Origin: Chondrosia reniformis
Taxonomy: Eukaryota; Porifera; Demospongiae; Chondrillida; Chondrillidae
NCBI GenBank assembly: GCA_947172415.1
Contig: OX359200.1
Coordinates: 126,501 to 190,500, forward strand
DNA: 64,000 bases
Direction: 5' to 3'
The translations under genes and the position numbers were made by a program. The notes under the pieces were generated by a model, which did not search any database, was not told where the DNA came from, and saw nothing but the letters and a program-made list of their open reading frames with translations. Positions 28,938 through 39,389 of this stretch are shown piece by piece. Positions within the stretch are counted from its first letter, which is position 1. Every line of letters begins with the position of its first letter.

Positions 28938-29902
28938 TGCTGAAGAGAGTACCATTCTTGATTGTGCTACTTGTCAAAGTCTCCGAACACTACTCTCCTT
29001 CAACATGAGGTGTGCATTGACATTGTGTAGAGTCCAAATCTGACCAGGCCCACTTGTGTGAGTACACGGGGCAGTACTACTGTCGCTCCTGCAACCACAG
29101 AGAGCTCGCAGTCATACCAGCTAATGTGGTCCACAATTGGGACTTTGATCCAAAACCAGTAAACTGTGAGGACCTGAAACTTCTCAAGATTCTGTCACGG
29201 AGACCTTTACTGAGTATCTCCATCACCAACCCTCAGCTGTACACTTATGTACAAGACCTAAGAGATATAGAGGTACTTGGAGTGGTCGGTCACCAAAATC
29301 ATGACTTTCATAGCTTGTTTTCACTATAGTCACTTCGGAGGGAAATATTGCTGATGAAACATTTTCTAATTACATGCAAGGATGCTCTTAAACAGAGGCT
29401 ACTATTACAGGTGGGCCAGGGTGGGGTGGGAGGACAGTTGACCACTGTTTGTTCTATGCTATAGCTTCACACTCACTCCCAATTTGGAGAGAATGCAGAC
29501 ATGTTTACCCTACAAGACTTGATTGAGATCCACAAGGGCACGTTACTCAGACAGGTTCAAGATATCCACAAGTCTTATTATACTCATATCAAAGAAAAGT
29601 GTAAAGTTTGTCTTTTAAGTAGATCAAGCTACCAGAAATGTGTTGTCATGGTAACATTTCTCTTGTGTCTACATGTATACTAGGACTGTTGCTATGTTAA
29701 GGGCTCAAAATGTGCTATATGTTTCTCAAGCGAAGTGTTATTCCCTTTTGACAAGCAAGTCTTGGCCTGTCCGTCCTGCTGCTCCCTGTACCACGAGTAA
29801 GAATCTTGTGTCACTGCTGATGTGACCATATATGAACTCTCGCTCTGTAACTTTAGATCATGTATAGAGATTCATCCATGTCGTTCCTGTATCAGAAGCT
29901 GA
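25700..29902 (+). CDS. RUN domain plus DEF8-like C1/Rubicon-homology protein
   Basis: Likely endosome/lysosome Rab effector. Exons 25700-25724, 25795-25871 and 25931-26043 begin a RUN domain (about residues 10-200): LIDCQATERLCNWFEHIL-like, SSFWALITKV, GRCRAWIRLAVNECSLESYI, ETYALLRN. A long acidic Ser/Glu-rich exon (from about 26848) follows, with Glu/Gly repeats. The C-terminal half matches DEF8: EYDIIEINQLLQENHFSK, then a C1-type zinc finger (GVSCDICGGGIHG...CSDCFTSCHKSC) and FRCARCN. CEYTGQYYCRSCNHRELAVIPANVVHNWDF is the Rubicon-homology/DUF4206 core, and the end is Cys/His-rich (CPSCCSLYHESC). PH domains of PLEKHM1 type were not found. Vertebrate DEF8 lacks RUN, so the architecture lies between DEF8 and PLEKHM1/Rubicon. 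Stop TGA is at 29900-29902. Confidence 0.85.
26531..26672 (+). repeat. 41-bp GCCACGCCCC repeat in intron
   Basis: Three full copies and a partial of a 41-bp unit, each with AGCCACGCCCCCTACACCAC. The array lies in a RUN-domain intron and ends before the acceptor at about 26697. Confidence 0.88.
27247..27366 (+). repeat. Coding Glu/Gly repeat (EGEVE)
   Basis: In-frame repeats of 12 and 24 bp encode EGEVEGEGEVE and EGEVEMEGEVER units within the acidic linker of the RUN-DEF8 protein. The frame stays open, so this is a coding repeat tract. Confidence 0.85.
28745..28937 (+). repeat. (GT)n microsatellite with TA interruptions
   Basis: 193 bp of GT dinucleotide broken by GTAT at irregular intervals, in an intron of the RUN-DEF8 gene between the C1 finger and the CxxC-containing exon. 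Reading frames through it (VCVCVC, THTHTH) are not genes. Confidence 0.95.
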
Positions 29903-30028
29903 GTTTTACAGAGAAGAGAAAACATACTACATTAACTAAACAACTAAATATGAAATACTAATTTTTATAACATTTTTCATTTTTCAGCATTACGAAATGC
30001 ATTACGAAATTCAACGGGAGCGAAAAAA

Positions 30029-33000
30029 ATGGCGTCAACGTTGAAGGATTTTGTGAAGTTGCAACGGGATAGTTTATCACGGAATATCGAGACGCGGGTA
30101 CTCTGTTTTAGCGGACTGTTTCTGAGTTACGTATTCTTTTTTAGGCTCGGCAGCTCAGATAAGGTGGCAGCGTGGTCATTGTTTAGTTACATGTTGCGTG
30201 AGTTTGGAGCAGTCTGTGTGTATAAGCAGAACAAATCTAATCTCCGAAATGTGTCTTTTGCAGTGTGTGTTTTAGTGTTAGTAATTTCATCGTGGCTTGA
30301 TCATTTCCCTCTCAGAATCAAAGAATTGAGATTAAGGTAAACTTTTCCAAGACCCTGCTCTGGAATGTTAGCTATATCTGTTATCTCATTGCTATACCAT
30401 GCTGTTAGGTTGCACAAGGGATCTGGTTTATCTCTGGGCTGTCTGCTGGTACCAATGGTAGTGACCTCTCTAATGGTCTGCTCCTCATATAGAGCTCCTG
30501 GTCAGCAAGGTACGGGTTACAGCAGTATGGATATATACCTCCTCCTCACTCCCTCCCCTCCCCTCCCCTCCCCTCTCCTCCCCTCCCCTCTCCTCCCCTC
30601 CCCTCCCCTCTCCTCCCCTCCCCTCCCCTCCCTCTCCCCTCCCCTCCCTCTCCCCTCCCCTCCCCTCCCCTCCCCTCCCCTCTCCTCCCCTCCCTCTCCC
30701 CTCCCTCTCCCCTCCCCTCCCTCTCCCCTCCCCTCCCCTCCCCTCTCCTCCCATCCTTTTCCATCCTCCTTCCTCAGGCCTCCTTTCTTTGTATGTGATT
30801 CTGTCATGTTCGATGAGCTTAGCATCCGTTCTAGCTACCCTTTTCCACATGTTTCCCAACCCCACAAACGTGTCCATGTACCTCTTTGCTGTTGGCGGCC
30901 TGGCCTTTGGGTTTGGATACACTTGGAATGTGACAGTACCTAACGTGAAGCCACCAGGTGAGGGGAATTTCCCTAGGACCTCTTAGAAGTGTAGTCAAGT
31001 TGCATCTCTTCCATCCCTGCTGTAGCTGTGCTGTTTACAAATATTGTCATCATCTGCCTGCTGTACATTGTTATCGTCTCTTGGTTGTTGAATGCCTTTG
31101 AAGGTAGTTTTAGCCTTGGAGAAGCTTGCACTTTGGGACAGGGTATTTCTCTGATTATGTACGATATTGGATTACAACTACTTGATTCAGTGAGTGTAAG
31201 CCTTTGTAAGAGTTGCATTGTACTACTGTTTGTCCACCATTTTCCTAGTATGGATTAACTCCTGTTCGATTGAGAGTGTCACGAGGGGAGCTGCTTACTG
31301 CTTTAGAGGTGGGTGTAGCTTACTGCTTTAGAGGTGGGTGTGGCTTACTGCTTTAGAGGTGGGTGTGGCTTACTGCTTTAGAGGTGGGTGTGGCTTACTG
31401 CTTTAGAGGTGGGTGTGGCTTACTGCTTTAGAGGTGGGTGTGGCGTACTGCTTGAGAGGTGGGTGTAGCTTACTGCTTTAGAGGTGGGTGTGGCTTACTG
31501 CTTTAGAGGTGGGTGTGGCTTACTGCTTTAGAGGTGGGTGTGGCTTACTGCTTGAGAGGTGGGTGTAGCTTACTGCTTTAGAGGTGGGTGTGGCTTACTG
31601 CTTTAGAGGAGGGTGTGGCTTACTGCTTTAGAGGTGGGTGTAGCTTACTGCTTTAGAGGAGGGTGTGTCTTACTGCTTTAGAGGTGGGTGTGGCTTACTG
31701 CTTTAGAGGAGGGTGTGGCTTACTGCTTTAGAGGTGGGTGTGGCGTACTGCTTGAGAGGTGGGTGTAGCTTACTGCTTTAGAGGTGGGTGTGGCTTACTG
31801 CTTTAGAGGTGGGTGTGGCTTACTGCTTTAGAGGTGGGTGTGGCTTACTGCTTGAGAGGTGGGTGTAGCTTACTGCTTTAGAGGTGGGTGTGGCTTACTG
31901 CTTTAGAGGTGGGTGTGGCTTACTGCTTTAGAGGTGGGTGTGGCTTACTGCTTTAGAGGTGGGTGTGGCGTACTGCCTGAGAGGTGGGTGTAGCTTACTG
32001 CTTTAGAGGTGGGTGTGGCTTACTGCTTTAGAGGTGGGTGTGGCGTACTGCTTGAGAGGTGGGTGTAGCTTACTGCTTTAGAGGTGGGTGTGGCTTACTG
32101 CTTTAGAGGTGGGTGTGGCTTACTGCTTTAGAGGTGGGTGTGGCTTACTGCTTGAGAGGTGGGTGTAGCTTACTGCTTTAGAGGTGGGTGTGGCTTACTG
32201 CTTTAGAGGAGGGTGTGGCTTACTGCTTTAGAGGTGGGTGTAGCTTACTGCTTTAGAGGAGGGTGTGTCTTACTGCTTTAGAGGTGGGTGTGGCTTACTG
32301 CTTTAGAGGAGGGTGTGGCTTACTGCTTTAGAGGTGGGTGTGGCGTACTGCTTGAGAGGTGGGTGTAGCTTACTGCTTTAGAGGTGGGTGTGGCTTACTG
32401 CTTTAGAGGTGGGTGTGGCTTACTGCTTTAGAGGTGGGTGTGGCTTACTGCTTGAGAGGTGGGTGTAGCTTACTGCTTTAGAGGTGGGTGTGGCTTACTG
32501 CTTTAGAGGTGGGTGTGGCTTACTGCTTTAGAGGTGGGTGTGGCTTACTGCTTTAGAGGTGGGTGTGGCGTACTGCTTGAGAGGTGGGTGTAGCTTACTG
32601 CTTTAGAGGTGGGTGTGGCTTACTGCTTTAGAGGTGGGTGTGGCTTACTGCTTTAGAGGTGGGTGTGGCTTACTGCTTGAGAGGTGGGTGTAGCTTACTG
32701 CTTTAGAGGTGGGTGTGGCTTACTGCTTTAGAGGAGGGTGTGGCTTACTGCTTTAGAGGTGGGTGTAGCTTACTGCTTTAGAGGAGGGTGTGTCTTACTG
32801 CTTTAGAGGTGGGTGTGGCTTACTGCTTTAGAGGAGGGTGTGGCTTACTGCTTTAGAGGTGGGTGTGGCGTACTGCTTGAGAGGTGGGTGTAGCTTACTG
32901 CTTTAGAGGTGGGTGTGGCTTACTGCTTTAGAGGTGGGTGTGGCTTACTGCTTTAGAGGTGGGTGTGGCTTACTGCTTGAGAGGTGGGTGTAGCTTACTG

Positions 33001-34653
33001 CTTTAGAGGTGGGTGTGGCTTACTGCTTTAGAGGAGGGTGTGGCTTACTGCTTTAGAGGAGGGTGTGGCTTACTGCTTTAGAGGTGGGTGTGGCTTACTG
33101 CTTTAGAGGTGGGTGTGGCTTACTGCTTTAGAGGTGGGTATGTCTGTCTCTATTGTCATGTCATTTTGGTTGCTGTAGGTGGCAGTGTCAGCGTTCATAA
33201 TCTGCTTCTTCCTTCTATATCCTCTCTACCAAAAGGTCACACAGAACAGGTACTTGTGGCATGCTACCAGACAGTATATAGCCCAAAGTACCAGTCCACA
33301 TTGTCTCCATAACTTCTTATGCGTGTCAACCATATCTGGTTCATTCAGAATGTTTCTGATTTATTTGCAGATCAGATCCGCCAGCTTTCAGATTTTGGTC
33401 TGGGACCATTCAAATTGCTGTAGCAATTCTCATAGCTTTTGTCTTTCTTCCGCTCTTTGGGAGCTTGATAGCAAGAAGACCTTTGGAATGGCTGCTAAAG
33501 AGCCTGTTTGGCCAACAAAAGGTAGTAGACCTTGTGGTTGGCAACTATGTAAAGTGTGATTGTCTCATTTATTGTATTTTGTTGTGTTTATGTGAAATGT
33601 GTCTCGTAGGTTACCCTCCTCCTGTACTGGACCCTTCTCGTTGTCATGGCGATGATCTTGGTGATTGCACAAGGTTCCACCTCCCCTTGGTTGGCACCCT
33701 TAAAATCCTCCAGGTATGACATTTCAAATTGGACAACCTTCAGCTGCTCTACTTTGTTAATTTTCATTTTAGACCTTCTTCAAGTGCCTTCAGAAAGTAC
33801 TTTCATGTGTTGGGTATTCTCATATTCGTTCCAGGGATAGCCATTGACCCCAACATGACAAACTTGGCTTCTGTAATGGCAGCCATATTATTCATTACTT
33901 TGGAGGTGCGTACCAAACTTAATGACAGGGTTATCCTCTAAATATAATTAGACCCAGTTTACACATTTCTGCTCTCTGTAATGCAGTTTATAAGATATTT
34001 GGACTTGTGGCCCCTAGGCAGAGTGATCCAGAAGTACTTGCAAGTGTTTGTGGACGAGAAGGAAGGAGGTCCCCTAATCCTCTCCCATATCTACCTCCTC
34101 ATCGGACTGGCACTACCAGTGTGGCTATATCCACTTAAAGGATTCTCTAAAGGTACACATCTGTGTTGCCATGGTAACATAAAGTGATGATTACTTTTGC
34201 ACTAGGTCTGCCAAGAATTAGTATGTATGCTGGTGTCATGGCAACGGGACTGGGGGATATGTTGGCATCAGTCGTTGGACAGGCTTACGGACGACATCAC
34301 ATTAAATGTAAGAATTCACTGCCTTAGGGATTAGCTGATAAAAACTAGATTTTGTTTCTACAGCAACAGGAAAGAGCTTTGAAGGCATTTTAGCATCTGT
34401 GATTGGACAGGGTCTGTTTATTGTTATTCTGCCATTCCTAGGTATGTCTGTATTAGAGTGTGTGTGTCACTTTACTACACTGCCTCTGCCCTCAGATCCT
34501 CAGGTGTCTCTGTACTTGTATTCACCTTACGACTATGTCTGCTTGGCTGGGGCTATCATTGCAACTGCCCTAATGGAAGGGTTTACCTCACAAATTGACA
34601 ATCTCATTTTAAGTCCTTTTCAATTTAGTCTTCTTCTCGTTTCGTACACTTAA
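30029..34653 (+). CDS. DOLK: Dolichol kinase
   Basis: Multipass ER enzyme that phosphorylates dolichol with CTP, supplying dolichyl phosphate for N-glycosylation, mannosylation and GPI synthesis. Early exons: 30029-30335, 30409-30509, 30779-30957, 31026-31189, 31249-31308, 33179-33249, from 33371, and so on to stop TAA at 34651-34653. N-terminal exons encode successive hydrophobic helices. The C-terminal third is strongly conserved: RKYFHVLGILIFVPGIAIDP, FIRYLDLWPLG, FVDEKEGGPLILSHIYLLIGLALPVWL, then YAGVMATGLGDMLASVVG, KSFEGI and TSQIDNLIL. The DEKEGGPLILSH and GDMLAS/TGKSFEG segments correspond to the CTP-binding region of human DOLK. The intron after 31308 is 1870 bp because of a minisatellite, against about 60-90 bp for others. 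Confidence 0.95.
30538..30752 (+). repeat. CCTCCC/CTCTCC pyrimidine tract in DOLK intron
   Basis: Over 200 bp of almost pure C/T made of TCCCC and TCTCC blocks just upstream of the acceptor at 30777-30778. It behaves as a greatly expanded polypyrimidine tract. Opposite-strand GGEGRGG frames are shadows. Confidence 0.93.
31285..33145 (+). repeat. 25-bp minisatellite in DOLK intron
   Basis: About 74 tandem copies of a 25-bp unit, CTTACTGCTTTAGAG followed by GTGGGTGTGG. The first 15 bases of the first copy are the last 15 coding bases of the exon ending at 31308, and GTGGGT is the splice donor. Each copy therefore repeats exon end plus donor. Variants (GCGTACTGCTTGAGAG, GGAGGGTGT, GTGTAGC, GTGTGTC) define a higher-order pattern: 31441-32040 and 32041-32640 match almost base for base (one difference noticed). 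Confidence 0.96.
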
Positions 34654-34737
34654 TTTATAGATTTTAGATCACATGCAAATTGAACAGGTAAAACACTTGT
34701 GGTTGACATATTGCATGATATAGCTTAAGAGAACAAA

Positions 34738-36180
34738 ATGGCGTCCATCAGACTGGGCATTTGCAAGCTAGCAAGACGAAGTATTAGCGCCTCAATTAAT
34801 AGATGCCGTGTTTCTTCTCCTAAAAAAGGTAAATATTCCTGGTACTTTTGTAGGGTTAGCCTAAAAGCGGTTTCCAATTCTGTAGTAGCTGAGACAGCCA
34901 GTTGGCAGTGTTGTACCAGTCGAGGGGTCCGCTGGTCCAATAGCGATGCAGCCGCAGCGCCTTCAGGTACTCCTTTTCTGCTAGTTAAGAGTGTCTCCGA
35001 ACTAAAACTACTTCTCGCTACATATTAATAGTGTCCAAGGACAGTGTTAAGGAGACGCAGTTGGCGGACTTTGGACGTTACGTGCAAGAAATGCTGCCGA
35101 AATACGTTCAGCAAGTTCAAGTGACTGCGAATAATGAATTGGAAGTTTTGATTCATCCTGATGGAATCGTTCCAGTTTTGACATTCCTACGGGACCACCA
35201 CAATGCGCAGTACAGACAGCTAGTGGATCTGACTGCCCTTGACGTGCCGAAGAAACTTTACAGATTTGAGGTGTGTTTATCAACTGATTTGCTAAGTCTC
35301 TAGTATATTCCTTGATTTCTGTCAAACAGTTGGTTTATAATTTACTGAGTATTACCTACAATTCTCGCATTCGAGTGAGGACATATACGGATGAACTAAC
35401 TCCAGTTGATTCAGTCACTGCTGTGTTCAACTCTGCTAACTGGGCAGAGCGGGAGGTGAGCAACTTTTAGAATAACTTGACTCAGTGATGCTCAACCCAT
35501 AGGCATATTTATTAGAACTCTCTCTCCCTCTCCCCTCTCTCCCTCTTCCTCTCTCCCTCTTCCTCTCTCCCTCTTCCTCTCTCCCTCTCTCCCTCTCCTC
35601 TCTCTCTCCCTCTCCCCTCTCTCCCTCTTCCTCTCTCCCTCTTCCTCTCTCCCTCTTCCTCTCTCCCTCTCCCCTCTCTCCCTCTTCCTCTCTCCCTCTT
35701 CCTCTCTCCCTCTTCCTCTCTCCCTCTTCCTCTCTCCCTCTCTCCCTCTCTCCCTCTCTCCCTCTCTCCCTCTCACCCACTCCCCTCTCTCCCTCTCCCC
35801 TCTCTCCCTCCCCCTCAGGTTTGGGACATGTATGGTGTGTTCTTTGCAGACCACCCAGACCTTCGGAGAATACTCACCGACTATGGCTTTGAAGGACATC
35901 CGCTGAGAAAAGACTTTCCATTAAGTGGATATGTTGAAGTACAAATTTTCTCACTCTTTTCATTAAAAGCAGTCGGTTCATGAAATAGTTCTTCCATCAA
36001 TAGGTTCGTTATGATGATGAAGTGAAGAGAGTTGTCTGTGAACCAATTGAGATGACGCAAGAATTCAGAAAGTTTGATTTGTCATCGCCATGGGAACATT
36101 TCCCAAAGTTTCGGGAACCTACAGTAATTTCTCCTCCAGAAGACAGTCAACCACAACAGATTGAAGAAGAAAAGAAATAG
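34738..36180 (+). CDS. NDUFS3: NADH dehydrogenase iron-sulfur protein 3, complex I
   Basis: The 30-kDa core subunit of mitochondrial complex I. Exons: 34738-34966, 35032-35270, 35330-35455, 35819-35938, 36004-36180; 891 bp, 296 residues (human 264). The N-terminus is Arg/Ser-rich and lacks acidic residues, as in mitochondrial presequences, and is longer than usual. Conserved blocks: [104 protein letters not shown] is the family signature read in pieces, and [12 protein letters not shown]. Intron 3 contains a 300-bp pyrimidine repeat. Confidence 0.98.
35515..35816 (+). repeat. CTCTCCCTCTTC pyrimidine tract in NDUFS3 intron
   Basis: About 300 bp of C/T-only repeats (TCTCTCCC, TCTTCC blocks) ending at the acceptor at 35817-35818. 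Opposite-strand GEREEEGER frames are shadows. Confidence 0.95.
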
Positions 36181-36253
36181 TAAAACGAACCGATACAATG
36201 TACAATGTCATGGTGTAAACACATTATATCTAAACCTATATATATGGTAGCTG

Positions 36254-36263
36254 GTCACGTGAC
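36254..36263. promoter_or_regulatory. Palindromic GTCACGTGAC motif
   Basis: A perfect 10-bp palindrome matching the CLEAR/MiT-TFE-type E-box, 38 bp before the start codon of the SPFH-like gene and 74 bp after the NDUFS3 stop. Regulatory role inferred from motif and position. Confidence 0.5.
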
Positions 36264-36300
36264 GGCAGAGTGACTCAGCTTTGATGCTTTGGATTTAGAA

Positions 36301-37536
36301 ATGGCTTGTAGGAAGACTGTCCGCGAGGGTCGCCAGTTACAGACAATTGACAGATATGGTAGAACCGAGGTGCATAACGGTCCCACGAGAGTGTCTGTAT
36401 TTAGAAAGACGTATCAGTTTCTAGAGCGCTACAACGCGAGTCAAAAGGAATATCTTGAGATTTGCTACCGGAACGGTCGCGTGGAACATCGGCCGGGACC
36501 GTGTTTTATGTATCACGATCCGTACCAGATTACCAGTATCCAGGTCAAGGAAGCCGTGTCGCTGGACGCAAACGAAGTTCTTGTCGTTTACAGCAAACTT
36601 GAAAAGGAAGGTCCGGAAGGACAGGTGACCACCTCTGTAGTCCGAAGAATCCAATACGGACCTACTTTATACGTACCGGATGCAAATGAATGGTTGCACT
36701 CCTTTGTGTGGCATGGAACAGATCGAAAGAATAAAACAAGGAAGATCCCTGGAGGACTTACGTTTAATAAACTCCGTGTTATACCAGACCAGTTCTACTT
36801 TAATGTCCAAGATGTGCGCACTAAGGATGATGCATTGCTCACGGTGAAGCTAATGATATTCTTTGAGTTGACTGACATTGAAGTGATGTTGAACAGCACC
36901 ACAGATCCAATTGGGGATTTTATCAACGCAACAACCGCTGATGTCATTGCCTTTGCTGCTACCTTGTCCTATGAAGACTTTATGGAGAACACCAGTCTCT
37001 TAAATGTGTTGGACAACTACAAGCAGTTGATAGACCGCAGCAAGCACATTGGTTACCAGGTGACCAAGGTGGTCTTTAGGGGCTACCATGCCAGTGGGAC
37101 CCTCCAGGACCTTCATGACAAGGCTGTCCAGCGCAGGACACAGATGAAGGTCAAGTTGGAGACTGAGACTAAAGAACAAGATTTTACTGATTTCAAGTTG
37201 CGCAATGACCACCAGCGTGAAGCCTTGGAACAGAACATGAAACTGGAAGAAACTGTACATCAATATCAGTTGGAGAAGGAGCAGATTGTGCATGAACTGA
37301 AACTGGATGAGAAGCAAAAGGAGGAAGCGCTGAAGAGAAGAAAGGAGACAGCTCTTGCAGAACTTAGAGCAAAAGAGAAGGAAATGGATGAAAAGCTTGC
37401 CCTTCTAAGCAGTTTGAATAATTTGTCAGTTAATATCACTGACTACCTCACAAGTGAAAACCCTCGCCCCGACAATCTTCTTCGTATTGTTACAACTGGC
37501 CAATCAGCAGCCGTCCACATCCATCCATCCACTTGA
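36301..37536 (+). CDS. SPFH/band 7-like coiled-coil protein, intronless
   Basis: Single open frame of 411 residues from the ATG at 36301; 12 more bases upstream are open without an ATG. The N-terminal third has beta-rich segments (YLEICYRNGRVEHRPGPCFMY, VLVVYSKLEKEG, RRIQYGPTLYVPDANEWLHSF) recalling the structural repeats of major vault protein. The middle (about 165-270) resembles an SPFH/band 7 or MVP shoulder domain: VRTKDDALLTVKLMIFFEL, DFINATTADVIAF, LDNYKQLIDRSKHIGYQVTKVV. The C-terminal part (about 280-375) is a charged coiled coil. No signal peptide or membrane helix is evident. Homology to MVP is a judgement from layout and motifs, not an alignment. It directly abuts the satellite array and lacks introns, unlike most neighbours. 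Confidence 0.6.
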   Translation: MACRKTVREGRQLQTIDRYGRTEVHNGPTRVSVFRKTYQFLERYNASQKEYLEICYRNGRVEHRPGPCFMYHDPYQITSIQVKEAVSLDANEVLVVYSKLEKEGPEGQVTTSVVRRIQYGPTLYVPDANEWLHSFVWHGTDRKNKTRKIPGGLTFNKLRVIPDQFYFNVQDVRTKDDALLTVKLMIFFELTDIEVMLNSTTDPIGDFINATTADVIAFAATLSYEDFMENTSLLNVLDNYKQLIDRSKHIGYQVTKVVFRGYHASGTLQDLHDKAVQRRTQMKVKLETETKEQDFTDFKLRNDHQREALEQNMKLEETVHQYQLEKEQIVHELKLDEKQKEEALKRRKETALAELRAKEKEMDEKLALLSSLNNLSVNITDYLTSENPRPDNLLRIVTTGQSAAVHIHPST

Positions 37537-38325
37537 TGCATTCCTATTATAGATCAACCCTCATGCTATAGCTGAACAAAGATTATTACAAACTTGAAAC
37601 ACCCTTTATAAAAGTATATTTACCCAGTAGTTTTGTAATTGATTTGAGTTTAAGTTTCATTTCCTTTGTTATTCACTAAAAACGTTTTGCTAATCCTAGA
37701 TCAAAAAAATGCTAATTATATAAAAATTTCAAAAAAACTCATTAAAAATCCTTCACACACGTCTGTGAGTGCTGACAGAAAGTTTTAGCTTCGTATCTTT
37801 CCATTTGGCAGGGTTATAGCACCAAATGTACACTAAAGTATTGGTATATGAAATTAATGTATAGTGAGAGATAGGGCAAATGTAAAATTATATAAAAATT
37901 TCAAAAACTTATTGGTAATGTTTCACACATGTCTGTGAATGCTAAAACTAAGTTCTTTCCATTTCGAAGAGATACAGCACAAAATGAACATTACAAAATT
38001 TATGTATGGTGAGAGATAGGGCAAATAGAAAGATTTATAAAAATTTCAATAACCCACTAGAACCTGTTTCATACATGTCTATGAATGCTGAAACCAAGTT
38101 ACAGCTTTATATCTTTCCATTTGATAGAGTTACAGAGCCAAATGTACATTACAATACTTGTATAAGAATTTAATGTATGGTGAGAGATAGGGCAAATGTA
38201 AAGATTTTTAGAAATTTCAAAACTCATTGGACCTGTTTTCATACATGTCTGTGAATGTTGACACCAAGTTTTTAGCTTCATATATATCAATTAAACAGAG
38301 TTACAGAACTGAATTAAATGTACAT

Positions 38326-39389
38326 GAAATTTCTATTATATATAGTACATATATATCGTCCGATATTTTCATACAAAATATCGGAACTCCAGACTCTAAA
38401 ACATTTTACATACCTGGGGCCAACTAGAAACACACAGCGACAGTCCAAAACAGCTATCAGAAGGTATCTATATAGAAGTCAGCAGCCATTATCGTTTTAC
38501 AGCACTTGAGATTGAGTGTGGCTGTTTGTAGCATTAATCGTTTATATCGGAACACCTCTCGCTAAAATCGTTTCTACATGGGACCGGAAAAGCCGTTCTC
38601 CTCGGCCTATGGAGACACACACAGGATTTTATCCAGTTTCTCCAGTTTCGAGATGGACCACAAATACGGAGTATATGTGCAAAATTGCTTGAAACGATGC
38701 CCTGATCTGTAATTAACGAGAAATAATTGGACCATATTTTTCTCGCAAATACCCTATTCTTAAGTATGGAATAGCGCCAACCACAACCGTTTTCTTTGGA
38801 AATTTTGTTGTTTAAATAGAGGCAAAAAACCTTATAAAGTAGGCCTACCTGGACACATCTCTATGGTGGTAGCGGTTCCCATAGAGGTTGGTAGCGCTTA
38901 GACTCTGAAGCTGTCTCCTAATCGGTTGGTGCCATAGAGACGTGCTCACCAATAATCCGGATTTCGGGGGGGTTCCACGTATGTGGGATTGGCATCTGAT
39001 ATCTTAGGATTCATATGAGTCGGCCATATCGAGAAGAACTGGTTCTTCTCACGCAAGTGACACCCAAAGCTCAACTCGGCAGAGCGTTACCACCGATCCC
39101 GGCCTCTGAGCTTCGTGGATGGTAGCGTTCGGTATGGTCCAACTTTTTTTCTTTGGAGTTTCGTTGGCCGTCGATTGACGAAATTTCACTTTAAGCGACA
39201 TCCATATAATACATATGGATAGATAACTAGTTCACAAACAGTCACCTACTACACAGTGCATATCTATGCTCAAAAGAAATCTTTGAAAGCGCTCTAGTCT
39301 ATCAGATCTATATATACATGGTACTGAATTTGTTTATACTTCTTAGGGTCGGCCATTTTTAACATTAAGCAATTACCTGGCATATATAT
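38326..39389 (+). repeat. 1.06-kb satellite-embedded element, copy 1
   Basis: Non-satellite sequence interrupting a satellite unit between its AATGTACAT and TACGAAATTAATG parts. It differs from copies 2-4 by small changes, including an extra TTCTATT near 38331 and CTTCGTGG for CGTCGTGG. Contains the same hairpins as the other copies. No coding potential, terminal inverted repeats or target-site duplication seen. Confidence 0.85.

Noticed and set aside
28594-29043. THTHTH and VCVCVC open frames
   Set aside because: Pure (GT)n microsatellite in an intron.
30485-30922. Minus-strand Gly/Glu/Arg-rich 145-residue frame
   Set aside because: Antisense of the DOLK intronic pyrimidine tract and exon 3.
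34829-34853. 25-bp intron near the NDUFS3 start
   Set aside because: Too short to splice and the alternative junction puts a stop in frame; the exon reads through in frame to 34966.
38900-39180. Possible 5S rRNA, tRNA or snRNA inside the 1.06-kb element
   Set aside because: Scattered resemblance only (for example GACCATACCGAACGC on the minus strand); no A/B box pair, cloverleaf or full 5S internal control region could be traced.
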